Shown here in pieces: positions 31,465 through 44,095 of a DNA stretch of 64,000 nt. A program made the position numbers and the translations under genes. The stretch lies in contig CM038044.1 in NCBI GenBank assembly GCA_021397845.1, positions 104,220,942 through 104,284,941 on the forward strand. Direction: 5' to 3'. The DNA comes from Areca catechu. Its lineage: Eukaryota > Streptophyta > Magnoliopsida > Arecales > Arecaceae. The notes under the pieces are model-generated. The model worked only from the letters and a program-made list of their open reading frames with translations, was not told the origin of the DNA and did not search any database. Every line of letters begins with the position of its first letter. Within the stretch, counting starts at the first letter, position 1.

Positions 31465-32090
31465 AAGGCGAGCCCTCCTACCAAGGTCACCTCCCAACTA
31501 GAGTCATGATCATAGGGCGAGCCCTCCATCTGAGGTCAGCTCCCAGCCGGGGTCATGCTCATGTTGCTAAGGCGAGCCCTCCTGCCGAGGTCAGCTCCCA
31601 GCCAAAGTCATGCTCATAGGGTGAGCCCTCCGTCTGAGGTCAGCTCCCGACCGGGGTCGTGCTCATGCTGCCAAGGCGAGCCCTCCTACCGAGGTAGCTC
31701 CCAGCCAGAGTCATGCTCATAAGGCGAGCCCTCCATCTAAGGTCAGCTCCCGACTGGGGTCATGCTCATGCTGCCAAGGCGAGCCCTCTTGTCGAGGTTA
31801 GCTCCTAGCTAGAGTTGTGCTCATAGGGAGAGCCCTCCATTTGAGGTCAGCTCCTAGCCGGGGTCATGCTCATGCTGCCAAGGTGAGCCCTCCTGCTAAG
31901 GTCAGCTCCCAGCCAGAGTTGTGCTCACAGGGCAAGCCCTCCATCTGAGGTCAACTCCCGGTCGGGGTCATGCTCATGCTGCCAAGGCGAGGCCTCCTGC
32001 CGAGGTGAACTCCCAGCTGGAGTCATGCTCATAGGATGAGCCCTCCATTTGAGGTCAACTCTAGGCTAGGGTCGAGCTCATGCTGCCAAG
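31465..32090 (+). repeat. Tandem array of alternating 49- and 55-bp units (higher-order about 104 bp)
   Basis: Twelve half-units share the frame GGCGAGCCCTCC..GAGGTCAGCTCCC..GTCATGCTCAT. Odd units carry CTGCCGA and GAGTCATG; even units carry ATCTGA and GGGGTCATG plus CATGCTGCC. The two types alternate strictly, giving six units of about 104 bases. The array ends at the polypurine tract of the 3' LTR. Confidence 0.9.
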
Positions 32091-32105
32091 GTGGGGGGAC
32101 CCCAA
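32086..32105 (+). promoter_or_regulatory. Probable polypurine tract of Tat/Retand element
   Basis: CCAAGGTGGGGGGACCCCAA directly before the TGTGGGGC start of the 3' LTR. Confidence 0.5.
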
Positions 32106-32910
32106 TGTGGGGCTCCCCCCATCCCACGAAGGCCATAGTTCCCGCCAACAACATGAGGGAGGAGGATCAATGAAAATTCAAATCATGATAAAGACGGGCC
32201 TGGCCACCCATGATCTTCAAGAGGTGGCATACGTCCTGCCATAAATACATGCTCTGCAATGCACCAACTGCATGACCTACACGATGCAACCCCCTACGAC
32301 ACAAAACCTTAACCTTTCCAAGAAGGGTATTCCGCTAAGGCCCCAGGCCCTGCGACACTCCAACGATTCCCCATAGAATCGAACGCGCCACCATGGCTTG
32401 GGGCTTAGTGACACGGCAACCATCCCTCCCATGGGAAGTTACACCATCAGAAGGATAAGACTGGCCCGACAGAAGGGCGATAGCGAGCAACCGAAAACCC
32501 TTCCAAAAAAGGTACCTGGAAACAGACACCTGGAAGAAGCCCTAGACCTGGTATGGGCCTCCCTACGCATATAAAATCAGGGAGGGGAGGTACGTAAGAA
32601 AACAGAGGGAGCAAAGGGGCAAGGAACCGCTCGAGTGAACCTCCCAAGCTCTCTTATTTTTCTCAACCCAACTCCATTCCATTTTTCACCCTCTACATGG
32701 AGAATTCCCAAGCTCTCCGCCATAGAGGTTCTGTTTCCCTCGATCGTCCCACTAACTTGATCATTGAAGAGTCGCCACTGGAGTCCCTGACCCGGGTTTC
32801 CTCTATTTTGCAGGTTAGCCTGCCAAGGAGTCGATCTTAAGAGAGGACCAAGCACCCCACAGGAACCCGGCGCATCTGAGCTATAGGCCACAACGATCTT
32901 GGCGGCAACA
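32106..32910 (+). repeat. 3' LTR of Tat/Retand element
   Basis: Starts TGTGGGGCTCC and ends GGCGGCAACA at 32910, about 805 bases. TATAAAA lies at 32570-32576. The U5 end has text of the GATCATTGAAGAGTCGCC and TTTTGCAGGTTAGCC kind common in this group. The right neighbour is the minus-strand copia RT. The second LTR is not in the window, so the left border is inferred from the polypurine tract and termini. Confidence 0.7.
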
Positions 32911-34705
32911 TTTCGAATGATAGCATATCATCTACATACAGGTATAAGATAATAAAATCTGAGTTATTCTTTTTATAATACACATATTTATCATGTTCAT
33001 TAATCCTAAAGTTATCACGTAGGATAATTTTATTAAATTTGATATCCCATTATCTAGGAGCCTGTCTTAATCCATAAAGTGATTTAATTAACTTTTATAC
33101 CTTATATTCTTGTCCTTTAACTATAAAATCTTGAGATTAGTTTATAAAGATTTCTTCTTCTAGTTCTCCATTTAATAATACAATTTTTACATCCATTTGA
33201 TAAATTATTAACTTATGAATTGATACTAATGCTAGTAAGGTTCTTAAGGTGGTTATGCTAGCTATAGGAGCATAGGTATCAAAATAATATATATCTTTCT
33301 TTTGACTATATCCCTTAGCTACTAACCTAGTTTTATATCTTTCTACTATTCTATATGGTCTTATTTTTTAAAAAAATATATTTAGTTCTTATTACTTCAT
33401 TTTTTAAAGATAAATCTAATAAAATCTAAGTTTTATTTTCTAAAATTGATTGAATTTTACTATTTATGCCTTTCTTTCAATATGATGAATCTAATGATAA
33501 CATAGCTTCATCATATGTACAAAAATCACCCTCTACAAGGTATATAAAGAAATATTCTCCAAAATACAATAAATCACAAGGATAACCACCTTATGATTGA
33601 TTGAATAAAAAATATTGGAAGAATAACTTCTAATATTTTTTATTATGTTTCTTTTATTTCTTCTTAATTTAGGTTCAGTTTCAAGTTTTGGTTCTATAGA
33701 TCTAGAAGAAGATGATTCACATTCTAGTGATCTAGAAATTTTAATCTTAAAAACAAATATCCTTAAATAAAGAAGCATCTTTAGCTTCATGGATTGAATT
33801 ATTACTTATATCACTAATATTTGATTTAATCACTAAGAACCTATAGGCATTACTATTTTGGCATAGCCTATAAAGATAGCATCTACAATTTTAAGTCCTA
33901 ACTTTCTCTTTTTAGATATAGAAATATTCACCTTAACTAGACACCCCTATATTTCAAGAAAATATAAGTTAGGAGCTCTGCCTTTCTAAAGTTCATAAAG
34001 GATCTTACTATTATCCTTAACGAAGATCCTATTTAGGATAAAGCAAGAAGATAGAAGAGCTTTTTTTTACAAGTTCTTAGATAGGCCAGAACTAATTAGC
34101 ATAGCATTTACCATATCCAAGAATGTATGATTTTTATGCTCAGCCACACTATTAAACTATGAAGAGTAGGAAGCAGTTACTTCATGAATTATTTTATATT
34201 TTTTGATAAAATAGAAAAAAATTATATAAAGTATACTTCCCTCCTTTATCATACCTAAGAATCTTAATTTTCTTTTTTTTATTGATTCTCTAATTCACTC
34301 TTAGAAATTTTGAACTTACTAAAGGTTTCATCCTTAAATTTTATTAGGTAACAATAACAATATCTAGAAAAGTCATCAATAAAGGTTACTATGTACCTAT
34401 TGCCACCATAGGTTACAGTTTTAATAGAGTGACATACATCACTATATATCAACTCCAAGATCAGAATATTTCTTTCAATTGATTTGAAAGGTTATCTTGA
34501 TTATTTAGATTCAATATATATTTTATACTTAAATGTACCTAAGTTTGATTTGAAAATTATTTTTAAATCCATCATATATTTGACTTTTTCTAAGTATACA
34601 TAATCCAGTTTATCATGTCACAAATTTTGATTAGATTTGTTTATAAAATTAGCTTGATTCTCAGCTTTATTAATAAAATACTTAATTATAGTTAGTTTGA
34701 ATAAG
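32911..34705 (-). pseudogene. pol: Ty1/copia pol: reverse transcriptase and integrase, decayed
   Basis: Minus-strand copia order: integrase at higher, RT at lower coordinates. RT is marked by LYVDDMLSF (about 32942-32915, catalytic YVDD) and runs to about 33560. Integrase is marked by ELIYSDVCHSIKTVTYGG and TFIDDFSRYCYCYLIKFKDE (about 34470-34330) and by SVAEHKNHTFLDMVNAML (about 34150-34090). Many stops and shifts and strong A/T drift show old decay. The RT is cut at 32910 by the Tat LTR; the RT end and RNase H lie elsewhere or are lost. Confidence 0.75.
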
Positions 34706-34710
34706 CCTTT

Positions 34711-36156
34711 TGATGCGGGACTAATATGCATGCAATTCTTTTTGTATATTTTTTATGTGGGGTTAGGTGATTAATTCCCAAATTTCAGATCAAAATAGTT
34801 GTAGAGAATTTTGTATGAATTTTGAAGCCAAGCATGCAGATTAGAACCTAGAAAAGTACTAAAGAAGGATCACCGGGGCTGAGAAGCCTCGGTTAGGGCA
34901 AGTTCTCCTACAATATAATTACTGGAGGTAGAGGGGGTGTACCTGACAATGTCTGAAGCACCCGGTGAAGATCGCAGCAAAGGGATCTCTCGTTTCTCGA
35001 TGGATGCAGCCTGGAAAATCGAGCCAATGACCTACGGATACCCGGCTTTTTGCTCGGTGGTCTGATTGAGGCTTGGCTGGAGTCGTTGGATTCGTAGGAA
35101 CTCGGGGACCTGCAAACGACCTATCAGGGGTTAGAAAACTCAAAGGAGATCAAGAAAATAGAGGAAAATAGCAAAGAGAAGAAAGTTTTGGAGGGGGCTG
35201 GAAGGATCGTTGGCGGCAGGAAGATGGTTGCAAACACCGGGAAGAACTCTCAAACCCCTTTATGCACACAGCAGGGTAATCACACAAAACAATAGAAGAA
35301 CTCAAGGTTTATTTCATATATCAAAATCTACCTTCATACAAGAGGCTAGGGTCCTTTAAATAGACCCTTAACCTTGGGCTCCAAGTAAGGGCACATAAGT
35401 CTTTAGATAAGAATCCTTTTTCCTCTCAAACCCTAGCTAGAAAATAAGGAAACATTAGGTAGAAAAAATCCCTAAAAATTCTCTTGACTTGGCCAACACT
35501 CCAAGGATGCCTAAGGGGGCGTGTTGGGCTTCTAGGAGCAGCAAGAGGCCGACCTAAAGGGACTTGGGCGCATGGATTTGGGCCTTGGAAGCTGGGGTGG
35601 CCTGCTAGCCAAGTAGCAGGAATATTCCCTAGTATCTTGCTTCTTAGGGGCTTGGGCTTGGCGCCTGGGCTTGATTTCTTTAGGCTAGGATGCAGATGGA
35701 CCTCTGGAATCATGGATGCCCTTATCTATGAATATACTTTGGCATCTGGAAGGGAATCTGGGCATCTGGAGGGCATCTGCAAGAAATCAGGGTTTTCTGA
35801 ATTTTCCTCCTGGGGTCTTCAAATCTTCAAGTTGGGTTGGACTTGGGCTATACTTCCATGTCTTCAATCTAGTTGGACTTGGTCTTCACTTGTATGATGT
35901 GGTCTTGAGTCTTCAATATGGTTGAATAGGACTCAAAAAAATAAGATTAGCTCGACATGAGCTGACTAATACTGGACTGAACTAGCTCAACATGAGCTGA
36001 CTAGTATAGAACTGAAACTCAAAAGACTCAAATAACAACTAAAATGGACTCAGATGGGCTAAGCTCTTATTACAGATGGACTCATAAATTATTGATTAAT
36101 TCATAGAGGGTTGAAAAGCCTCTGTCTTATTCTGGTGCCTCCTACTGTCCCGACCA
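34711..36156 (-). mobile_element. Solo LTR inside copia pol, TSD CCTTT
   Basis: Ends TGATGCGGGAC and GTCCCGACCA are inverted matches, and CCTTT occurs on both sides (34706-34710 and 36157-36161). The copia pre-integrase reading is continuous if the LTR and one CCTTT are skipped. Minus-strand orientation is suggested by CTATTTAAAGG (about 35366-35350) followed downstream by GAAATAAACCTTG (about 35316-35304). No internal part is present, so an element was lost by LTR-LTR recombination. 1446 bases; family not otherwise represented here. Confidence 0.85.
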
Positions 36157-36161
36157 CCTTT

Positions 36162-37470
36162 ATTTATATATCCTCTTCCTATGAAGGAGTTATTCTTAGT
36201 TATTATAACTTTATTATAATTAAGGATAATTTTATATCCCCTCTAAACTAGCTAAGTCCCTCTAATAAGGTTCTTTTTAGGGTCTAAAACATATAATACA
36301 TCCATCAAGGTAAACTTTTCTAAAAGTCATCTTCATATTGATTTGTCCTTGTCCCATGAGCTTGATGGTTGTATTTTTTCCAAGGGTTATACCTCCTCCA
36401 CTTGAGTCTTGAAAAGTAGTGAACTAGGAGTGATCAAGATAAATATGAATATTAACTCTTGAATCCAACCATCAATCAAGGTTGGAGGAAGTAACATTAA
36501 CTTTAGGGTTAAAACTTACTAATCTAAAGATGGTGTCTTCCAAACCTTCAACTACATGAGCTTAGGATCTAGAGGAACCAGAAGGTTTGCGAAAAGGCTC
36601 ATTCTTCCTATAAAAATAGTATCTTGCAAGATGATTTATCCTTTCGTATACAAAGCATAACCTTTCACTTAGAACTTGGACAGACTTGTTGGATCTAGTG
36701 TTGTTGGCCTTGAAGGTTTTACCCTTAGACTTGAACTTATTTGAGTTAGGTTGGTTAGATTAATTTGACTAGTGATGATGGTTTGGTTGAAATCTAGGTT
36801 TTAATTTTAGTTTAGTATTGCTGTTAGTTTGGTACTATTGGTTTAGGTTAGCTTGGGCACTTGAAACTCTAGTTTGTTGGATTTTGGACCTATGTTGGTA
36901 TTCTATCCTAATTAAATTTGGAAGTTAAGTTATTGTTAGCTCTCCTTGCTTATAGATCTAACCTTTAAAAAAGCCATCCCAAGGAGGCATCTTATCAAGG
37001 AGGCTAGAAACCTTAAATTGTTCAGTGAGAACGGTTTCATTGGTTTAAATTTTCCTAACGTATTCTTGGAATTTGTGGAGTTGGTCATTTATAGATTTGT
37101 TGTCTACCATGATGTATCTAAGAAATGATACGATGTTGAACTATTCAATCCTAGCATCATCAAGGCCTTATTCAGACTTTAAATTTTTCCATAATTCATT
37201 TGCACTCTTTATAGATAAATAAATATCATAGAGTGAGTCAGAAAGGATACTTAAGATTCTATCCCTACACAGATAATCTTCTTTAAGGATGGGAGGAGTG
37301 GTTGAACTAGATGAGGTAGAAAATTGGTCAATAATCGGCCAAAGTCCAAAAGTAGTTAGCTAAAATCGCATTTGACTTTGCTATCTCCTAAAGCTAATTC
37401 TATCAAACTTTTCAGGTTTAAGACTAAAGGATTCATCTCTAAGGATAGCCATAAGATCTAGGTATGGTTT
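36162..37470 (-). pseudogene. gag-pol: Ty1/copia gag, protease and pre-integrase segment, decayed
   Basis: From 37470 down on the minus strand: MAILRDESFSLKPEKFDR, then a UBN2-type gag, an N/Q-rich stretch (SNQPNSNKFKSKGK), and a degenerate zinc knuckle near 36690-36610 where only the first Cys and the His of CCHC are kept. Protease follows with WLDSRVNIHI, where the catalytic D-S/T-G has become D-S-R. The pre-integrase part VLYVLDPKKNLI..GYINK runs to the solo LTR and continues past it at 34705. Many stops. Confidence 0.65.
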
Positions 37471-38166
37471 AGAGGAGAAAACTAGAATTAGAAGAAAAAT
37501 TTTGTTAGTTATTTATGTAATACTTTTTTGTTTTTTTTTGAGATGATACTAGTGTGACCTAATGAAATTTATTAGGATTGAATTTAAATTTAATTAATTA
37601 CTAACAGACCTAGAATTTGTTGAAAATTTTATTTAATTTATTATCTTTAAAGAGATCCTATTTATTTGATTTATTTTATTTTTTTAGTCTTTTAAAATTA
37701 ATTTTGCTTGCTATAGTACAGGTTTTGCGAGGATCTTTGATTAATTTTACACAACACAAAATTATAAAAAATATGGTACTATTAATTAATTAAAATATAA
37801 TTTATATATAAATATAAAATATGTAAAACATATAAACTATAATTATATATAAATAATTATATTAATATAGAATTATATGCACACACTATAAAAATATTAA
37901 TGAAGTCTCCTTTAGGCTTTTTATATATTATATAAAATAATAATATATATACTTGCATATTTTAAAAGAAATTTAAAAATACTTTTTTGTGATGTGTGTG
38001 AATCAGAATATTTGGTGTGTTAAATAGTTTAAAAAATATAAAATAGAACCTAGCTTGGGAGGTGATAAAACTACTATCCTAAAGGAGACTTCGATCCTTT
38101 CTCATGCGAAGATCTGGACTGCAAACCCTTCTTCAAGGTATAACCCGAAAGTCAAGAACTATAACA
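37471..38166. other. AT-rich interval between two copia elements
   Basis: Very AT-rich (37780-37990 is mostly TATA/ATTA words). A degenerate minus-strand CTAGTATCATCTC near 37550 may be the old PBS of the preceding copia element, in which case the rest is its 5' LTR. No gene. Confidence 0.35.
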
Positions 38167-40614
38167 TGTTAGATGTATGCCCTAAAAGCCAATCTGCCTG
38201 ACACATATTTTAATTATATGACATAAAATTATATTTAATATTCTAATTTGGATAATTTTTTTATACATATTGGTCCATGTATCATCTAAGAAATTAATAG
38301 ATAATGATACATATTCTCAAGAGTTGAGAATTTGAGATATGTGTCATTATAGATTAATTTTTAAATATTCTCAATCATAGGACATCATGGGGATGGTGGT
38401 TGATCCAATTTGATCAGTGCACAGATCACTTCCCTTTAGGTAGATGAGTCTTAAATCTATAGTGTGGGGATACTGGAGCGAAAATGTAGGTGGTTGTTAG
38501 AGAATAACAGTACCGAGCATGACCATCATAAGAAGTTACATGGATGTCTATTCACTCATCAATGATTTTTGTGATTCTATAATTGTATAAGTGGTTCTTT
38601 GACCTACGATGCCTTGGCCACTCATAGGGGGTTATCGTAGTTTGATAATATAAAATATTGGCTTTAGCCATTCAAGCACTTACGGTGTTCATTGGCTATA
38701 GTAGGTTTACTATAGGAGTTGAGTGTGCACTTTTGAGAAATTTATCGATCTTAGTAATTAAGGTATAGCCTTATTCGATTTAAGAAGCTAAGTCCTTAAG
38801 ACCTGGCCATGACAATATGAATGATGAAAAAGAGTTTTCATGAACTTTCAAAATTTGAACTTGAGTTGATTGAATCATGCATATGATAGATGCTTAAAAT
38901 TTGGTGAGTTTCCATGACTTGCATCTTATCACAACTCTCGATAGAAGAACTTAGTCATACGATAACTACATATAAGGGTTCATTATTCTTTCTACTAGTT
39001 TGCCACAACATAGTGCAAGGCACCACTAGTAGATTGTAAGAATCTACTAAGATCATTAGGGATCAACGATTCTTGATGGGATGAGAAAGAATTATTCGGT
39101 CCATCGAAAGAGTTTAACGATACTATGATGGAAATCATGGTATGTCTCACTACCAGACAAAAAGAAATTTAAAAGGTTACACACAATAGTAGTTTAACCT
39201 GATCATATGGTTAGATCAATATATGTAAGAGTTACATATTTAAAACCTTCTAACTTTAGTACTTGCTAATTTTAGCACATGCTAATTTTGGTACCTGCTA
39301 ATTTAAGTACTCATTAATTATTAGCAAGGAGAATTTTATTACAAGAGTTACAATTTAATTAAATGATTTGATCATTTAATTATAATTAAGATTGATACAA
39401 ATTGAATGAGATTCAATTTAGTTGATTTTGGATGATTCCCTAGTATAATTAGGATTTGGACTAACCTAATTGCAAATATTGCAAACCAATTATGTTTGAC
39501 CTAATTAGTTTTCTAATTCTAGGTGAATTAAATCTGATTTAATTCAATTAGGCTTGATCTATTCTAATTAGGTTTTATGGTCCTAATTAGATTAGGATCT
39601 AATTCCTAATTGATTATGGATTTAGACCTAAACTTAATGGGATTAGTATATAGATTACTTAGATTCCTATTTGGGTTAGGATTAGGAATTAGTTGATTGA
39701 ACTAATTCCCAACTAATTTTTCTCTCTTTTTTCCACACCCCACACCCTCTTTAGTGTGTAAGAAAGAAGGCCACTCCCCTCTTCTTCATGTGAAAATGGT
39801 TTTGTGCATGGAATCCTTGTGGGGATGCACCAAAGAGTTTGGGCCTCCTAGGGTTCTCTCCCTTCTACTTATCATGATCCATCTAGATCTAGGTCTTTGA
39901 ATTTGATTCAAAGGTTTATCCTAATTCTAGATAGGAAGGGACTCTAGGAAGAAAAGACATGATGTGTGGCATGAGAAAAGATGGGGTGGTGGGCGCAAAA
40001 CATAATTGTGTGCATGATTTCTCTACTATGCTTCAACCAAGATATGATCTTATATGAAGCTACCCATCCTTATTCTATACTCTCCACCGATCATAAAAAT
40101 ATGAGAAAAATATTTCACCACCCCTTCTCCTCCTCCTCTCCTCTCTTGCATAAATGGTTCATGTGAGAGATCTATTATTCTTCCTTGATCTCTTGAGAAG
40201 AGATCTATTCTTCTCCCTTAATCTCTAGAGTAGAGAAAAAGAAAAGAAGATTGAAGAAAAATTAGATCCTACAATCGAAGCGAGACCTGCAAGATCCTAG
40301 CACTTTGATAGCCTCAACACTTTGATCAGGCCACCTCCATGTGAATACCAGTAGAAGCTGAGCACTTGCACGACTCTGACAAAACCCAAGACATCCGATA
40401 GATTCAATCTGATGAAGACAACGTAGCATAGCAGGTAAGTAGATTCGATCTACTTGCTATTTTTATTTTTAGATCAATATTACATTTTCATGAATGGATC
40501 CTACTATGCATGTTTAGATTATTTTTTTTTTATTTTTGCTATAATTTATTTTTAATTAGTTAAAATTTTGAAACCTGTGCATAAAGCCATGGGATCGTAT
40601 GACGGTTCCTCACA
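38167..40614 (+). repeat. 5' LTR of Angela/Tork-like element
   Basis: 2448 bases, homologous over its length to 46950-49334; shared landmarks include TCGATCATA/TAGGA blocks near 38370 and 47155 and CTAATTAGGTTTTA-type blocks near 39560 and 48290. Ends GGTTCCTCACA before the PBS. Confidence 0.9.
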
Positions 40615-40616
40615 AG

Positions 40617-40627
40617 TGGATCAGAGC
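40617..40627 (+). promoter_or_regulatory. PBS-like site of Angela/Tork-like element
   Basis: TGGATCAGAGC two bases after the LTR end, one base different in length from the usual TGGTATCAGAGC. Probably a mutated or variant initiator-Met site. Confidence 0.55.
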
Positions 40628-42415
40628 TACTATTTCATGAACATGTTTAGATCTGAAATTAGATCTAAAAGTTCTAATTTTTGATCTAAGAATTTAGATT
40701 TTGAAAGGAGTTTTAGATCTAAAATCAGATCTAAAAATTTAAAATTTAAGATCTGAAAAATCATATCCGAAGTTTTGGTTGAGAATCAAAATTTTTGATC
40801 TAAAATTTCTGCAATTTAGAACCATACTAGATCTAAAAATTTTGATCAATTTGATCTAAAAATCAGATCCAAAAAATTTTATTTTTAGATCAAGATTTTA
40901 TATTAGGAAGTCATGGCTCATATTAATTTCATAGATCTTAAAAATTATTTTTAAATTTAATGTTATGAATTTTTGAATGCATGAGTGCTGAATTTTCTAT
41001 GTCTGAAATTTTTATGTCTTTATGTTTTTCATGAGATGATTAAACCTAAGTATTTAGATCAAAAATTAATTTTGACATCTAGACTAAACCCTCATATCCA
41101 TAATGCAGCTAATTAAAGGTCTAAAACTAAAATTGGTTAAATCTAATTTTGTATTGACCTAAGGTTGTCCTAATATAAGGTTAACCTCTTATAGTATAAG
41201 GTTGTCCTAATATAAGGTTAACCTCTTATAGTATAAGGTTGTCCTAGCACAAGATTGACTTATTTTGAAAATGATTTTCAAAATAATAAATCAATAATTT
41301 ATGATCTAAAATTAAGGTTATTGGATCAGAAATTAAGAATTTAAATCTTAACCCAACGCATAAAACATGAGGGATTAGGCATAGGTCTTATCAATTAGTC
41401 ATGCAATTGGGTTGCGTCTAGTTTTAGGTTAGGTCAAACCTAATCGATTGAACTCTTGATTAAATCAAATCAAGAATTGATTAGGATTAGGTCAAGAGTG
41501 CTCAAGATCATATTAATGGGTTGAGCTAGTCAAAATGATTGATATTAATCGATTGACTTAAAGACCTGATTTGGCTTAGTCTTCGAGCCTGAATTGATTA
41601 GCTGACCAAATTGAAATTGATAAACCAATTGGTGTCTAAGATAAGTTTCAATCATAGTTTTTAATTAGGGCTAACTCTTACCTTGTTAATTTAGTTGGTG
41701 TCTAGGAAAGAGGTTAAATGGTAGAACCATTCCATCGATCTTACTTACCTGGCTAATTTGTCGATTAAGTTTTGAATAAGGTTGCTTATTGATTTAAGTT
41801 CACCGATACTATTTTGATTAGCTAGACATGAGATATGCTGACAATTAAGCTGACCTGAACCAGGTCACTTATATATAAAATGTGTGGATCTAAACCAGTA
41901 AAATATGAGATGTGTTGACATGAATTAGATCAGTCAGACATGAGATATACTGACCTAAACTAGGTTAGTTAGACCTAATATGTAATGATCCAAATTAGAT
42001 TAGACAGACATGAGATGTGCTAACCTGAACCTTATTTCATATATGATATGACCCTTTAGCTTAGTACTTGATTGAGTGTATTACTATGGCTATTCGGTTA
42101 TAAGAGCAAGCAGGGTTTAAAGTCTCTCTCTTTCCATTCAATGAGGTTCTCTTATGATGTGTAGGGATTTTAGCATCTCTACTAAGAAGTGTGTGAGATC
42201 ATGAAAATAGTGGAAGCCTAATTTATTGCTTAAAGTCTCTAGAATAAATTTAAAATTAAATACAATAATCTAACTTGATTTTTTACTCTCTACAGATTAA
42301 AAGATAGCTTCCAATCCTCTTAATTCTTAGACAAATCGATTAACCTAAACCTATTATAATGACCAGCTCAACTTGAAAAATTGATTAATTAGGTTGAGTA
42401 CAGTAATAGATCAGA
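40628..42415 (+). other. Leader of Angela/Tork-like element
   Basis: Non-coding. 40640-40900 repeats AGATCTAAAA words; 41155-41245 has two and a half units of a 45-base repeat (GTATAAGGTTGTCCTAATAT core); 41820-42040 has looser repeats around GACATGAGATATGCTGACCT. No gene recognised. Confidence 0.6.
41155..41250 (+). repeat. 45-bp tandem repeat in leader
   Basis: AAGGTTGTCCTAATATAAGG occurs at about 41160 and 41205, followed by a partial unit with GTCCTAGCAC. The spacing is 45 bases. Confidence 0.85.
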
Positions 42416-42420
42416 TTATC

Positions 42421-44090
42421 TAATGCAGAACGAAAGCTCTGATACCAAAAATGATGCAGAACAATAGATGTGATGCGATGCGGAAGTAAATTAAGACTAA
42501 TTCTTTATTTTATTTTATTTTATTTTATTTTATTTATATTTCAGAAGTCGGCTTTGACTCAAAGAAAAGTTAAACTAAATTGAAAGAAACTAGGTAATAA
42601 TTGAAAGCACAATTTAAAAGAAACTAGGTTATTAGAGTGGTTCAGAAGTAACGGATCGCTGGGGTTTGAGAAACTCCCAGACCTAGGGTTTCGCTCTGAA
42701 CTTTCAACATGACAGAAATAAAGAGAAGAGATGGGTTACCGACCAGACAGTGATCTTCACAAAGTTTGGTGGAAGAACTCTCTCGAGCAGATTGTTGGAT
42801 CCTCAGATTCGGATATCTTCGCAATGGATCCTCCAATACTGGTCCTGTGGCTGAGTCGGCTTCTCCTGAACTCAAGATCTGGGAAAGAAGAAGAACAAGT
42901 GATGGAATCAGATACTCAAGGAAGGATTTACCAGATTGAAGATCTTGAAAGCTGATGTTGCTGAAATTCGGATTCTCCTAAAGGCTGATCTGGCTCCCTC
43001 TGGAATTTGCTCTGATTCTGAAGTATCCGAACTGGACCCGGATGCTGGTGGTCGGCCTTGACTTGGAGAGAGTAGCCGTGGGAGGTGGGGTAGGCTAGGG
43101 TTTGGTGGAAAGAAGAGGATGATGGGCGGCTAGGGTTTGGAAGTGAAGTGGCTAACCTAGGGTTTTGGGGTTGGAGATCTCACACCTCCTCAAGGTTCCT
43201 GGGGAACCCGGATTTACTCCCTCACGGAGCTCAACACCTGGAAGCAAGTGCGGAAGAGAGAAACACAAAGTTTGCTCACACATAAATTGGATTCATTCAT
43301 TATATAACTTTAAAATTTACAAGAGGGGTTTAATTTATAGGACTTTACAATTGAGTAGGGTTTTACATCTTCCCATGTGGGACTAATGGGGGGGGATCTT
43401 CAAATTAGGTTTGTAGGATCAATTCCCACACATATGGCCGGCCAAAAGGTTCCAAAAAACGTTGATTGGAGGCTTTAAAAGGAAGGTAGGTGGCACCTCC
43501 TAGCCTTGTTCTTCAAGAGAGAATTTCTTTCCTTCCATGGCTCAACTCTTTTGGACTCCTCCTTTTCTTTCTCCCTAAGTCATGGTTCTTCCCATCTTTG
43601 CTTTGGGCATTTTTGGCATGGAATGGGCGCCCCCTTGAAGTACTCCCCAAGAAGAGCTTCTTTCTTTACGTAGCTTGGCTCTTATGGAATGTTTTGGGCG
43701 CCCCCTTGAATTGTGGATCCCAGATTGCTTTCTCCTCAAATGGCGCATGAGAGAAGGGACCTGCTATCTTGTAGTGTGGGGACCAGAGCATACTGGATGG
43801 AGATGTGGCACCCCCTGGACTCAGGCGTGTGGCTGGGAGTGTGGCTGGGAGTGTGGCGCCCACTTGCTTGGCCTTGGGAGAAAATGTGATACCCTGGAGA
43901 AGTCCTAGACCACTACTGAGTCAACATGACTCAACAAAATTAAATTGCAAGGAAATACAGACTCAAGCTAAAATTGAGTTGATCAAGTCAACCCTTATTA
44001 CAAACCAGAAAACCCTAATTCTTCGGGCAAGGTCAATCAGAGATCCAGATGGAGCCTTGAAGTCTTCTTCTGAGTCTGGTGCCCGCACCA
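42421..44090 (-). mobile_element. Solo LTR of element-3 family with an internal PBS copy, TSD TTATC
   Basis: Inverted match to the element-3 LTRs, from TAATGCAGAACG (42421; original TGATGC) to GGTGCCCGCACCA (44090), 1670 bases. TTATC at 42416-42420 and 44091-44095 is a perfect target duplication. Inside its U5 end lies GCTCTGATACCA (a minus-strand PBS) at about 42437-42448 between two LTR-end words, and this unit is inside the duplicated borders. A (TTTTA)n run lies at 42504-42536. No internal region, hence a solo LTR. Confidence 0.9.
42504..42536. repeat. (TTTTA)n microsatellite in solo LTR
   Basis: Six or so TTTTA units at the place where the element-3 LTRs have (AAT)n. Confidence 0.9.
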
Positions 44091-44095
44091 TTATC

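Larger units (their letters stand above)
18743..32910 (+). mobile_element. Tat/Retand-type Ty3 element, 5' truncated, split by element 3
   Basis: Contains RNase H and integrase (18743-19536 and 26500-27297), tandem arrays, an antisense accessory gene, a second array and a 3' LTR. A pol of this type with a long 3' region carrying an antisense gene is characteristic of the Tat group (Retand, Grande). Everything upstream of RNase H is missing, lost at the junction with element 1. The 3' LTR ends at 32910 against a copia RT gene, so the Tat element probably inserted in that copia element; the predicted target duplicate TTTCG follows the LTR. Confidence 0.8.

Noticed and set aside
31465..32090. 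CRISPR or bacterial origin repeats
   Set aside because: Alternating satellite units at the end of a Tat element; no spacers, no prokaryotic context.
33533..33790. 85-codon minus-strand frame as a gene
   Set aside because: AT-rich copia pol debris between RT and integrase; no own domain.
35484..35897. 137-codon plus-strand frame
   Set aside because: Antisense to the solo LTR; no domain and no conserved start.
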